Shown piece after piece: positions 52,576 to 60,289 of a stretch of DNA of 64,000 nucleotides. The translations under genes and the position numbers were made by a program. The DNA comes from an uncultured Litoreibacter sp. (lineage in GTDB: Bacteria > Pseudomonadota > Alphaproteobacteria > Rhodobacterales > Rhodobacteraceae): NCBI GenBank assembly GCA_947492995.1, contig CANLOU010000003.1, positions 744,001-808,000 of the forward strand. Direction: 5' to 3'. The notes below the pieces were generated by a model. That model searched no databases and was not told the origin of the DNA. It saw only the letters and a program-made list of their open reading frames with translations. Positions within the stretch are counted from its first letter, which is position 1; each line of letters begins with the position of its first letter.

Positions 52576-53352
52576 ATGGCGCGGCCTGTTATCGGCATCA
52601 TCGGCAACTCTTATCTGATAAATGACGAATACCCGGCCTATGCCTGCGGAAAAATGAACTGCGACGCGGTGGCGGAGGCCACTGGCGGCTTGCCAGTCAT
52701 CATCCCGACCAACCCCAAATATGCGTCCACCAGCGAGTTGATGGAGATGTGTGACGGCTTCCTGTTCACAGGCGGGCGGCCCAATGTCCACCCCGAGGAA
52801 TATGGCGAGGAGCCGACCGAGGCGCATGGGGAATTCGACCGCGAACGCGACGGGGTTGCCCTGCCGCTGATCCGGGCCTGCGTTGCCTCCGGCCTTCCCT
52901 TCTTTGGGGTATGCCGCGGATTTCAGGAGGTCAATGTCGCTATGGGCGGCACGCTTTACCCCGAAATTCGCGACCTGCCGGGCCGCATGAACCACCGCAT
53001 GCCACCCGACGGGACGTTGGAAGAAAAATTTGAGCTTCGCCACGCCGTGACCTTCACCGAGGGTGGCCCTTTCCACCGGATTTTGGGGGATGCGGAGGTT
53101 ATGACCAACACGCTGCATGGCCAGGGGATCAAGGTGGCGGGGCAACGGGTGGTTATTGACGGATACGCGCCTGACGGCACGCCGGAGGCGATCTATATCA
53201 AGGACGCGCCGGGGTTCAGCCTGTCAGTGCAATGGCACCCCGAATATTGCGCCTGTCAGGACCCGGTGTCCCGGCCGCTGTTTCAGGCGTTTGGGGAAGC
53301 TGCTGCGCGGTGGAAGGCGGGCGAGCGGCCCAGCGTGCTGCAAAGCGCTTGA
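52576..53352 (+). CDS. Class I glutamine amidotransferase-like hydrolase (peptidase C26, PuuD-like)
   Basis: The protein has 258 residues from MARPVIGIIGNSYLIN (52576); the ORF track begins in the terminator region. FFGVCRGFQEVNVAMGG contains the nucleophile Cys of the GVCRGxQ motif, and SVQWHPEYCA supplies the catalytic His and Glu. FLFTGGRPNVHPEEYGE is the C26 loop. Known members hydrolyse gamma-glutamyl-GABA or related amides in polyamine breakdown; no pathway genes stand nearby, so the substrate is open. Confidence 0.88.
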   Translation: MARPVIGIIGNSYLINDEYPAYACGKMNCDAVAEATGGLPVIIPTNPKYASTSELMEMCDGFLFTGGRPNVHPEEYGEEPTEAHGEFDRERDGVALPLIRACVASGLPFFGVCRGFQEVNVAMGGTLYPEIRDLPGRMNHRMPPDGTLEEKFELRHAVTFTEGGPFHRILGDAEVMTNTLHGQGIKVAGQRVVIDGYAPDGTPEAIYIKDAPGFSLSVQWHPEYCACQDPVSRPLFQAFGEAAARWKAGERPSVLQSA

Positions 53353-53360
53353 TCGTTTCT

Positions 53361-53383
53361 TTCTGCTCAAAATATGCCGGGTG
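53361..53383 (-). repeat. Degenerate inverted copy of the ATATTTTT intergenic repeat
   Basis: On the minus strand it reads CCGGCATATTTTGAGCAGAA, a weak match to CGGGATATTTTTGAACGAAG. It lies between the C26 hydrolase and the convergent SCP2 gene. A GAGGGC-GGA-GCCCTC hairpin lies about 20 bp further on. Confidence 0.35.
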
Positions 53384-53469
53384 AAGGCGCGTCAGCGTCG
53401 AGGGCGGAGCCCTCCACAACCCGAGCGTCAGCGAGGGGCATCACGTGCGGCGTAGCCGCTCAATTTGGT

Positions 53470-53760
53470 TCAAGCCGTTAGAATTTCGCTGACCTTCAGG
53501 GCGCGCATCTGATTGCCGTCAACTTTCAGCTTGCCCGACATCACGGCCATGATCGGGTTTTGCGACCCATCAAGAATGGCGCGGAAGGTTTTCTCGGAGG
53601 CTTTCAGCGTCACATCTGCCGCGCCGTCCCCTGCGGTTGCGCCGTCTTGCGTCAGCATGACCACGCCATGATCTATGATCTCCAGCTTGGCCGTGCCTTT
53701 GATGGCCCCTTTGGCCTTCGGGGTCAGGGTGGTGACAAATTCTTCTAAGACGGAAGGCAT
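53470..53760 (-). CDS. SCP2 sterol-transfer domain protein
   Basis: The protein has 96 residues. The whole length is one SCP2 domain: TAKLEIIDHGVVMLTQDGA, ADVTLKASEKTFRAILDGSQNPIMAVMSGKLKVDGN and a final hydrophobic helix. It probably binds a lipid or acyl chain in the cytosol. It is a single gene with its own start, downstream of the amidohydrolase on the same strand. Confidence 0.9.
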   Translation of the reverse strand: MPSVLEEFVTTLTPKAKGAIKGTAKLEIIDHGVVMLTQDGATAGDGAADVTLKASEKTFRAILDGSQNPIMAVMSGKLKVDGNQMRALKVSEILTA

Positions 53761-53830
53761 CGGGCGGTCCTTTGGCTGACGTTTACGTCACAGTGGAGCA
53801 CTCGCCCTGCTTGGCAAGGCAAACGTGGCG

Positions 53831-54706
53831 TCAGTCCTCGAAGCCGTAAAGCCGCACAGGGGCATCCACCAATATGGTCTGGCGGTCCCGATCCGATTTG
53901 ACCACGCGGTGAAAGGCGTCCAGCGCCTGACCCGCATCCGGCATCTTTGCGCCGCCCAGCATGATGTAGGGGAAATCGGACCCCCAAAGGCAGCGTTCGG
54001 GGTTGGCCGCGACCAGGGCCGCAACCAGCGGATCGGCTGTTGTCCAAGGTGCCTCCGAGGTACGGTAGAGCCCCGACAGTTTGGCGTAGGCATGGCCGCT
54101 TTTCAACAGGTCGCACATCGCGACAAAGCCCGGGTCCTGCGCCCCGGCCGCAACATCGGGCCAGCCGATATGGTCGAAGACGACCGGGCAGGGCAGTTGC
54201 CGGATTTCGGGCGCAAGATCCGCCATATGCCTGTCGGCGTTCACCAGCATCTGAAGATGCATGCCGCGATCGGCCAGGGCGGGGGCAAGCGCCTTTGCCC
54301 CGTCCCAGCTGAGCACGCCGCCATGGACATAGTTCAGCCGGATCCCTTTGACCCCAGCATCGGCAAGCCGGTCGAGCTGCGCCTGCGTTGCGCCGTCTTC
54401 CAGCAGGCCGATCCCGCGGGCGTCTGGGCCGAGGCGGCGGATGGCCTCAAGCGTGACGGCGTTATCCGCGCCGTAAATGATCGAATGCACCACGACGGTG
54501 CGCTGGATGCCCAACAGGGCGCATTGCGATCTGTAGGCCTGCAGGAAGCTGTCCATTGAGAGCGGCGCGGGGTTCTCGACGCGGGTGGGGGACAGCGCGA
54601 ACTCATCTGGCGCTGCGAGGACATGGATATGGCTGTCAACCGCGCCCTGTGGGGCCTTTTGCTGCGGCGGGCTTGCTGATGTGGGGGGAGCGCTGGTTGG
54701 GATCAT
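53831..54706 (-). CDS. Amidohydrolase 2 family (PDC hydrolase-like)
   Basis: The protein has 291 residues from MIPTSAPPTS (54706). VDSHIHVLA near the N-terminus gives the metal HxH. LPCPVVFDHIGWPD and LWGSDFPYIMLGG give the later His and Asp. The set matches PF04909-type amidohydrolases such as 2-pyrone-4,6-dicarboxylate lactonase. It follows the DNA ligase gene on the same strand. The substrate is unknown; lactone hydrolysis is the best guess. Confidence 0.85.
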   Translation of the reverse strand: MIPTSAPPTSASPPQQKAPQGAVDSHIHVLAAPDEFALSPTRVENPAPLSMDSFLQAYRSQCALLGIQRTVVVHSIIYGADNAVTLEAIRRLGPDARGIGLLEDGATQAQLDRLADAGVKGIRLNYVHGGVLSWDGAKALAPALADRGMHLQMLVNADRHMADLAPEIRQLPCPVVFDHIGWPDVAAGAQDPGFVAMCDLLKSGHAYAKLSGLYRTSEAPWTTADPLVAALVAANPERCLWGSDFPYIMLGGAKMPDAGQALDAFHRVVKSDRDRQTILVDAPVRLYGFED

Positions 54707-54719
54707 CGGAGCCTTCGGC

Positions 54720-54746
54720 GAGGATATTTTCAAACATGGGAAGCGG
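54720..54746 (+). repeat. Intergenic ATATTTT repeat, degenerate copy
   Basis: GAGGATATTTTCAAACATGG and following bases match the 58276 copy in TGGGAAG. It lies between the ligase and amidohydrolase genes, antisense to both. Confidence 0.45.
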
Positions 54747-54747
54747 C

Positions 54748-56343
54748 TTAGCCGTATGTGTCGAGCATTTCCTTGAGGTCGTCCAGTGTGTTGGCCTCCT
54801 GTATGGGCTTGTCATGACGCCAGCGCGACATGCGCGGGAACCGCAGCGCCACGCCAGATTTGTGACGGGGAGATTTCTGGATGCCCTCGAAGGCGATCTC
54901 GAAGACATGTTCGGGGGTGACCTGCCGCACGGGGCCAAATTTTTGCAGCGTGTTGCGCTTGACCCAGGCGGTGATCTGGCGGAACTCGGCGTCGGTGAGG
55001 CCTGAATAGGCCTTGGTGAAGGGCACCAGATCATTGCCGTTGCGCACCGCAAAGGTGAAGTCGGTGAACAAGTTGGCCCGCCTGCCGGATCCCGCCTGAG
55101 CGTAGATCATCACCGCGTCGATCATCAGCGGGTCGACCTTCCATTTCCACCAATCGCCTTTTTTGCGCCCCGACAAATAGGGGCTGGAGCCCCGTTTCAG
55201 CATGAAGCCTTCGGCCAGGTTTTCACGCGACGTCTCGCGCAGTTTGCCAAGCGCATCCCAGTTCGTGAACGGCTGGTTGGCGGAGAGGCGGATCGGGGCC
55301 TCTGCGGGAAGGGCGGCGATCACCCGCGCCAGATGCGCGCGCCGGTTGTCATAGGGCTGGCTGCGGATGTCCTGCCCACCATGTTCCAGCAGGTCATAGG
55401 CATAGAGAACGGCGGGCGCGTCCTTGAGCAGCTTCTTGGGCACTGTTTTGCGGCCGATGCGGGGTTGCAGCGCATTGAAGGATTGCGGCGCGTTGCCTGC
55501 GTGATCCCATGCGAGGATTTCGCCATCGAAAACCGTGCCGTCGGGCACAAAATCAGGGAGCATGGCAAATTCAGGGAAGCGGTCGGTGATAAGCTCTTCG
55601 CCGCGCGACCACAGGTGATGTATGCCCCGGCGGATGACAAGTTGCCCGCGGATGCCGTCCCATTTCCATTCGGCGCGCCAATCGGCGGGTGGGCCAAGGG
55701 CCTCGAGATCCTCCATCTGGTAGGCCAGATAGAACGGGTAGGGTTTGGAGGCGTCGGCTTCGGGGTTTTCGCTGAGGATCAGGTCCTCAAACGTGGTGGT
55801 GTCCGGCGTCCAATCGCCCATCAAGCGGTGGGCGAGGGTGGCTTCCTCGATCTCCGTGGCTTGGGCCAGCGCCCGGGTCATCAGCTTTTGAGACACCCCG
55901 ATGCGCAGCCCGCCGGTAATCAGCTTATTAAACAGAAAGCGCTCAAGGGGCGGGAGGCTGTCCCATGCGTCCAGAATGATCTGCTTTTTCGTCCCGACCT
56001 CGTGCTGGCCAATGTCGCGCACGATCTCGATCCATTGGGTCAGGGGTTTGTCGGATGTGCCCGTGGCGGGCGGCAGCACCAACGCGATGGTTTCCGACAG
56101 GTCACCGACAATTGGATAGGATTCCTCGAACAGCCATAACGGGATGCCTGCCTTCTCAGCAGCCCATTCGCGCAGCAATGTGGTGGTCACCCCACGCTTG
56201 GGGCGGCGGCCCGACAACAGCGCGATGGTCCACAGCTTGTCGGTGTCGGGGGCCGCTTTGAAGTAGTCCGCCAGAGCGGCCACCTTGGCGTTGGTCTTGG
56301 TGGTTTGGTCGAGCGTCGTAAATAGATGGGCGAAACGCTTCAC
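54748..56343 (-). CDS. ATP-dependent DNA ligase of the bacterial DNA-damage (cisplatin-response) type
   Basis: The protein has 531 residues. The adenylation motif KWDGIRG is at residues 227-233 (Lys227), after an N-terminal helical domain of about 200 residues. FDGEILAW (motif III), EGFMLKRGSSPY (motif IV) and WWKWKVDP (motif V) follow, then an OB domain. This layout is the ligase-associated DNA damage response family. The start overlaps the esterase stop by 4 bp. The expected partner helicase and PdeM endonuclease are not in the window. Confidence 0.93.
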   Translation of the reverse strand: MKRFAHLFTTLDQTTKTNAKVAALADYFKAAPDTDKLWTIALLSGRRPKRGVTTTLLREWAAEKAGIPLWLFEESYPIVGDLSETIALVLPPATGTSDKPLTQWIEIVRDIGQHEVGTKKQIILDAWDSLPPLERFLFNKLITGGLRIGVSQKLMTRALAQATEIEEATLAHRLMGDWTPDTTTFEDLILSENPEADASKPYPFYLAYQMEDLEALGPPADWRAEWKWDGIRGQLVIRRGIHHLWSRGEELITDRFPEFAMLPDFVPDGTVFDGEILAWDHAGNAPQSFNALQPRIGRKTVPKKLLKDAPAVLYAYDLLEHGGQDIRSQPYDNRRAHLARVIAALPAEAPIRLSANQPFTNWDALGKLRETSRENLAEGFMLKRGSSPYLSGRKKGDWWKWKVDPLMIDAVMIYAQAGSGRRANLFTDFTFAVRNGNDLVPFTKAYSGLTDAEFRQITAWVKRNTLQKFGPVRQVTPEHVFEIAFEGIQKSPRHKSGVALRFPRMSRWRHDKPIQEANTLDDLKEMLDTYG

Positions 56344-57224
56344 GGCAGATGCACGCGGAAGTCATTGGCCATGAATTGCAGGGATTCGTCCGCCTCCGCC
56401 GTCCATCCGGCGGCCAGCTGCCAGACATGGGGGACGTTTTCCCAGACTTGAAAATCCATGTCGGGCAGGGCCTCTGCCAGCCGTTCCGCGTCATTGTAGA
56501 GCCATTCTTCTTCGGCCACATGCAGGGCGCAGTAGGGCATCATCGACAGGTCCCCCAACAGCGGCGAGATGGCGGGGTCGGCGGGGTCATGGGGTCCGAG
56601 ATAGGCGGCCAGCGCGCGGTCGACCCATTTGGAGGGGAGCAGCATATCGGTGCCGCGCCGGTCCGCGCGGGTTGGGATGCCGGGGCTTAGATCGGCCAGC
56701 GGGGACAAAAGCCCGATGGCTGCGGGCAGCGGCAGGCCAGCGGCGTGGGCGCGGGCGACGGTGTTGAGCACCAAGGTGCCGCCCGCGCTGTCGCCGGCGA
56801 TGACGATGCGCTCGGCGGGGTAGGTGTCCAGCGCGTGTCTGTAGGCGGCGAGGCAATCCTCGGGGGCTGCGGGGTAGGGGTGCGCGGGGGCCAGCCGGTA
56901 GTCGGGCAGCCACGCCTGAGCGTCGCATCCAGACGCCAGCCGCGCCGCCAGCCAGCGATGCGTAAACGACGACCCGATGGTGAAGCCGCCGCCATGGAAA
57001 TAGAGCAGCAGGTTTTTGGCGTCCGGGTCCGGTATCATGCGGCGCATGCGAAAATCCGGCAGGGCTGTGAAGTGCTGCGCGCAGCCCCTGAGCGGGCGGG
57101 TGGTGAGCGCGGCGGTCACGTCGAATATCCTGGAGAGCGTCGGCTGATGGGCCACGAGCCCGAGGGTCGGCTTTTGAACGCAGTGCGCGCCTGCGTTGAA
57201 CAGCTTTTGTGCAAAAGAGGTCAT
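56340..57224 (-). CDS. Alpha/beta hydrolase (HSL-like esterase)
   Basis: The protein has 294 residues from MTSFAQKLFNAG (57224). LLYFHGGGFTIGS is the oxyanion HGGGF motif of hormone-sensitive-lipase-type esterases. VIAGDSAGGTLVL holds the nucleophile Ser, and ENVPHVWQL the late His. ATGA overlaps at both ends join it to the exonuclease and ligase genes, so an esterase sits inside a DNA-repair operon. The ORF-track extension to 57812 runs antiparallel through the exonuclease coding frame and is rejected. Confidence 0.9.
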   Translation of the reverse strand: MTSFAQKLFNAGAHCVQKPTLGLVAHQPTLSRIFDVTAALTTRPLRGCAQHFTALPDFRMRRMIPDPDAKNLLLYFHGGGFTIGSSFTHRWLAARLASGCDAQAWLPDYRLAPAHPYPAAPEDCLAAYRHALDTYPAERIVIAGDSAGGTLVLNTVARAHAAGLPLPAAIGLLSPLADLSPGIPTRADRRGTDMLLPSKWVDRALAAYLGPHDPADPAISPLLGDLSMMPYCALHVAEEEWLYNDAERLAEALPDMDFQVWENVPHVWQLAAGWTAEADESLQFMANDFRVHLP

Positions 57225-58231
57225 TCGACGACCTCCATGTCGGGCTGATCGAGACTTTCGCCCTCGAATTCGGTGTCCACGATGGCGGCGTCGTACCCTT
57301 GTTCGGACAGCCAGCGCGAAAACTGCGTTGTGTAGCCATGGGTTACGAAGACCCGCTCGGCCCCGGTGGCTTTGATGGCGGTGTTCAGCCCCTCCCAGTC
57401 GGCGTGGTCGGACATGACGAACCCGCGATCCGCTGATCTGCGGCGGCGCACGCCGCGCATCGCCATCCATCCCGAGGCGAAGGCGGTGCTGGCCTGCCCG
57501 AACCTGCGCGCCCAGGTGCCGTTCATGGCGGACGGCGTGGCGATGACAAGGCCACCGGCATGATCTTTGATGTTGGTGTCGGGGGTGACGCGGACGGTTG
57601 CTGGCAAGGCCACGCCCTGCGCGCGGAGCACCTGATTGGTGTTCTCGATGGCACCATGCGTCAGGATCGGGCCAATCGACGTGTCGACATTGGCAAGGAT
57701 GCGCTGCGCCTTGCCCAGCGCGTAGGCCCCGATGATCGAAAAGCGCCCGGCGTCCCTGTTGGCTTGCCACCACGCGTTGATGCTGGCGATCACGTCGTCC
57801 TGGCGGTCCCATTTGAAGACCGGAAGCCCGAAGGTGCTTTCCGTGATGAAGGCGTGGCAGGGGACGGGCTCAAACGGCTCCGACAGGCCGTCATCGGTGG
57901 TTTTGTAATCGCCTGAGGCAACCCAGACCTCGCCTGCGACCTCGATGCGGATTTGTGCAGAGCCGGGCACGTGGCCTGCGGGGTGGAACGAGACGGTGGC
58001 GTCGCCGATCCGGCGTTGCTCGGCATATGCGATGGTCTCGATGTCAATGTCGCCAAGCCGGTGCTTGATGACGGGCGTCGCGGCCTGCGTCGCCAGATAG
58101 CGTTTCATCCCCCATCGCGAATGGTCGGCATGGCCGTGGGTGATGAGCGCGCGGTCGACCGGCTTCCACGGGTCGATGTAGAAATCTCCGGCGGGGCAGT
58201 AGATGCCTTGGGGACGAAATTCGAGAACCAT
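57221..58231 (-). CDS. Ligase-associated DNA-damage-response exonuclease (metallo-beta-lactamase fold)
   Basis: The protein has 336 residues. ALITHGHADHSRWG (HGHADH at 32-37) is the metallo-beta-lactamase metal motif. VSFHPAGHVPGSAQIRIE and WVASGDYKTTDDGLSEPFE add further ligands, and the SNM1/CPSF-like late region includes FVMSDHADWEGL. The family occurs beside the ligase encoded downstream. It is the first gene of the exonuclease-esterase-ligase operon. Confidence 0.92.
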   Translation of the reverse strand: MVLEFRPQGIYCPAGDFYIDPWKPVDRALITHGHADHSRWGMKRYLATQAATPVIKHRLGDIDIETIAYAEQRRIGDATVSFHPAGHVPGSAQIRIEVAGEVWVASGDYKTTDDGLSEPFEPVPCHAFITESTFGLPVFKWDRQDDVIASINAWWQANRDAGRFSIIGAYALGKAQRILANVDTSIGPILTHGAIENTNQVLRAQGVALPATVRVTPDTNIKDHAGGLVIATPSAMNGTWARRFGQASTAFASGWMAMRGVRRRRSADRGFVMSDHADWEGLNTAIKATGAERVFVTHGYTTQFSRWLSEQGYDAAIVDTEFEGESLDQPDMEVVE

Positions 58232-58275
58232 GGGCCTAACCTAGCAGCGTTGCGCCGGGTTGCGAGTGCGGGGTT

Positions 58276-58299
58276 TGGATATTTTTGAACATGGGAAGG
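58276..58299 (+). repeat. Intergenic ATATTTTTGAAC repeat
   Basis: TGGATATTTTTGAACATGGG continues into AAGG. It lies in the divergent spacer between the exonuclease and aldolase genes, about 64 bp before the aldolase start. Confidence 0.5.
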
Positions 58300-58362
58300 C
58301 GTTGGGGCTGGTCCCCAGAATTTCTGGGCGTAATGTGCGTGTGACCAATTGGGAGACTGTGG

Positions 58363-59121
58363 ATGAGCATCGCGGGTTTGAAGGCACGGATGGTGTCGGG
58401 CGAGCGGCTGGTGGGGACGTTTCTGAAGACGGCCTCAGTGGATTTGATTGAGATCTTGTCGGGCTCGGGCCTCGATTTCATCGTGCTGGATGCAGAACAC
58501 GCGCCCTTTGACCGCAACCGGCTGGATGCGTGTCTTGCTGTTGGCCGGGCGCTGGATTTCCCGCTACTGGTCCGGGTGCCGGCGGGCACCCCGGACGAGT
58601 TGCTCAAGGCCCTGGATGCGGGGGCGGTGGGCGTTGTGGTGCCGCATGTGGACAGCGCCGCGAAGGCAGAGCTGGTGGCGCGGTCCTCGCGCTTTGGCCC
58701 GGGCGGGCGCGGCTATGCGGGGTCCACGCGGTGGGCCGGGTTTGCGACGCGGACCATGGCGGAGGTGCTGCAGCAGGCGAAGGACGAAACCATTGTGATC
58801 GCGCAGATCGAAGAAGTAGAGGGCGTGGAGGCTATTGACGACATCGCGGGCTGCGACGGCATTGACGGCGTGTTCATTGGCCCTGCGGATTTAAGCGTGT
58901 CGCTGGGCAAATCCGACATCAACTCGGCCGAGCTGGGGGAGGCCATGAAGCAGGTTGGCGCGGCGGCCAAGCGCCATGGCGTGGCCTATATCACCTGGGT
59001 GCCGGGACCGGCAAAGGCGGCGGAGTGGGACAAATTTGGGTTCACAACTTACGTAGCGGCATCCGAGCACAGCTGGATGCTGGCAGGGGCGAAAGCGGCG
59101 GTGGCAGGCATTAAAAGCTGA
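58363..59121 (+). CDS. HpcH/HpaI-family aldolase
   Basis: The protein has 252 residues. DFIVLDAEHAPFDR near residue 38, GAVGVVVPHVDSAAKA, IAQIEEVEGVEAIDDI and GVFIGPADLSVSLGK are the class II HpcH/HpaI motifs; Glu in IEEVEG and Asp in GPADLS bind the metal. It should cleave a 4-hydroxy-2-oxo acid to pyruvate and an aldehyde. The substrate is unknown. It is alone in its transcription unit. Confidence 0.92.
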   Translation: MSIAGLKARMVSGERLVGTFLKTASVDLIEILSGSGLDFIVLDAEHAPFDRNRLDACLAVGRALDFPLLVRVPAGTPDELLKALDAGAVGVVVPHVDSAAKAELVARSSRFGPGGRGYAGSTRWAGFATRTMAEVLQQAKDETIVIAQIEEVEGVEAIDDIAGCDGIDGVFIGPADLSVSLGKSDINSAELGEAMKQVGAAAKRHGVAYITWVPGPAKAAEWDKFGFTTYVAASEHSWMLAGAKAAVAGIKS

Positions 59122-59164
59122 CATTGCCAAGGGTTAACGACACGCTATGCGTTTGACGCATGGC

Positions 59165-59206
59165 GGATTGCCGCAATTGGCGGGTGTTTCTGCGGCGCGG
59201 CAATCC
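59165..59206 (+). promoter_or_regulatory. Inverted repeat upstream of the 51-aa gene
   Basis: GGATTGCCGC and GCGGCAATCC form a perfect 10-bp inverted repeat with a 22-nt loop, 46 bp before the small gene. It may be a leader hairpin or an operator. Confidence 0.45.
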
Positions 59207-59251
59207 TATGTTTGGGTCAACTGAAATGATGATCCGAACCGGAGACCTGAC

Positions 59252-59407
59252 ATGACCGACACATTCGCAACCGTGAACCACAAAGACATTGAAGCCCGCG
59301 CCCGCAAGCTGCGCGCAGAGGCCACTCGCGCGGGCCTGTTGGCCATTCGTCGCGCAATTGCCAACAGCTTTGCGTCGCTTGGGCTGCGTCGCACTTCGTC
59401 GGCATAA
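59252..59407 (+). CDS. Small basic helical protein (51 aa)
   Basis: This gene is not in the ORF track. MTDTFATVNHKDIEARARKL is followed by an Arg/Ala-rich amphipathic stretch (RAEATRAGLLAIRRAIANSF), which looks like one long basic helix. GGAG lies 8 bases before the ATG. A strong terminator follows, so it is a monocistronic small transcript. The type resembles small stress-induced RNA-binding proteins of Rhodobacter (DUF1127-like), but I see no clear DUF1127 signature. Confidence 0.65.
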   Translation: MTDTFATVNHKDIEARARKLRAEATRAGLLAIRRAIANSFASLGLRRTSSA

Positions 59408-59436
59408 GCCACCATAACACATTCAGAATACCCCAA

Positions 59437-59473
59437 AAATCCCGGTTTTGCCCTCAAAGCGGACCGGGATTTT
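59437..59473 (+). terminator. Terminator of the 51-aa gene
   Basis: AAATCCCGGT/ACCGGGATTT is a perfect 10-bp stem with a 16-nt loop, ending in TTT, 30 bp past the stop. The A-run at its left side would let it act in both directions. Confidence 0.82.
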
Positions 59474-59503
59474 CTCATTTATGCCTAAATTTAGGGCGAA
59501 ATC

Positions 59504-59519
59504 TTACGCATCTATTAAC
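59504..59519 (+). promoter_or_regulatory. Candidate CtrA site before lipoprotein gene
   Basis: TTAC-GCATCTA-TTAAC differs by one base from TTAA-N7-TTAAC, 29 bp before the start at 59548. Its distance would place it over or next to the promoter. Confidence 0.3.
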
Positions 59520-59547
59520 ACGGGATAGCCCCGTTGGGAGATGCGAC

Positions 59548-60237
59548 ATGACTTTGTTTAAAACCTTGGTAGCGTTGGTGTTGGTTGGCGGATTGAGCGC
59601 CTGTGGCGGAGCGGATCCGGTCACGCGTGGGCCAAGCGCCGCAGACGCGCCTTTGGTGCCGCTGGAAATATCGGGGCAGGCCGCGTCTTGGAACGTTGTC
59701 GACGTGCGGGTGAACGTGCCAAGCACGCTGAAGGTATCAGAGGCCAATCGCTACTACCCGATCGCAGACATTGTCTGGCGCGAGGACCCGTTTGGGGACC
59801 GCTACGCACAGGTTGCATCCATCATGGATGCCGGGCTGACGGCGGGTTTGACCCACCTCAAGGGCGACCGCCCCGTCTATTTCGACATCACCGTCTCGCG
59901 GTTCCATTCGCTGACCGAAAAGGCGCGCTACAGCGTTGGCGGTGTGCATAACATGATTTTCACGCTCACCGTCGTAGATGCGGCGTCGGGGCAGGCGCTG
60001 CATGGGCCGGTCAAGATCGAGCTTGACCTCAAAGCCTATGGCGGGTCGCAGGCCTTTGCGGCGGAACGCCGGGGCCACACGCAAAAAGTGCGCATCAACA
60101 GCCATTTGACCAACACCATGAAACGCCAGTTTGGCGGCATCGTGGCGCAGCTGCCTGCTGCCGACGGCGCCGTTCAGGTCAGCCGCGCGGCCTACAGCCC
60201 GCTTGTGCCGACCGGCTATGAGCCCGCCCGCCGCTGA
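59548..60237 (+). CDS. Lipoprotein of unknown function (DUF6778-like)
   Basis: The protein has 229 residues. LVALVLVGGLSACGGAD is a lipoprotein signal with Cys near residue 19. The mature part contains YPIADIVWREDPFGDRYAQVASIMDAGL and a late RINSHLTNTMKRQFGGIVAQL, which I loosely associate with DUF6778, a rhodobacterial family; the name is from memory. It is probably outer-membrane anchored in the periplasm. It has its own promoter region after the preceding terminator. Confidence 0.72.
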   Translation: MTLFKTLVALVLVGGLSACGGADPVTRGPSAADAPLVPLEISGQAASWNVVDVRVNVPSTLKVSEANRYYPIADIVWREDPFGDRYAQVASIMDAGLTAGLTHLKGDRPVYFDITVSRFHSLTEKARYSVGGVHNMIFTLTVVDAASGQALHGPVKIELDLKAYGGSQAFAAERRGHTQKVRINSHLTNTMKRQFGGIVAQLPAADGAVQVSRAAYSPLVPTGYEPARR

Positions 60238-60289
60238 ATTGCGGGGATTGCCGCTTCCAAGCGGCGTCTAATGAGACTAAGGGGGAGCC

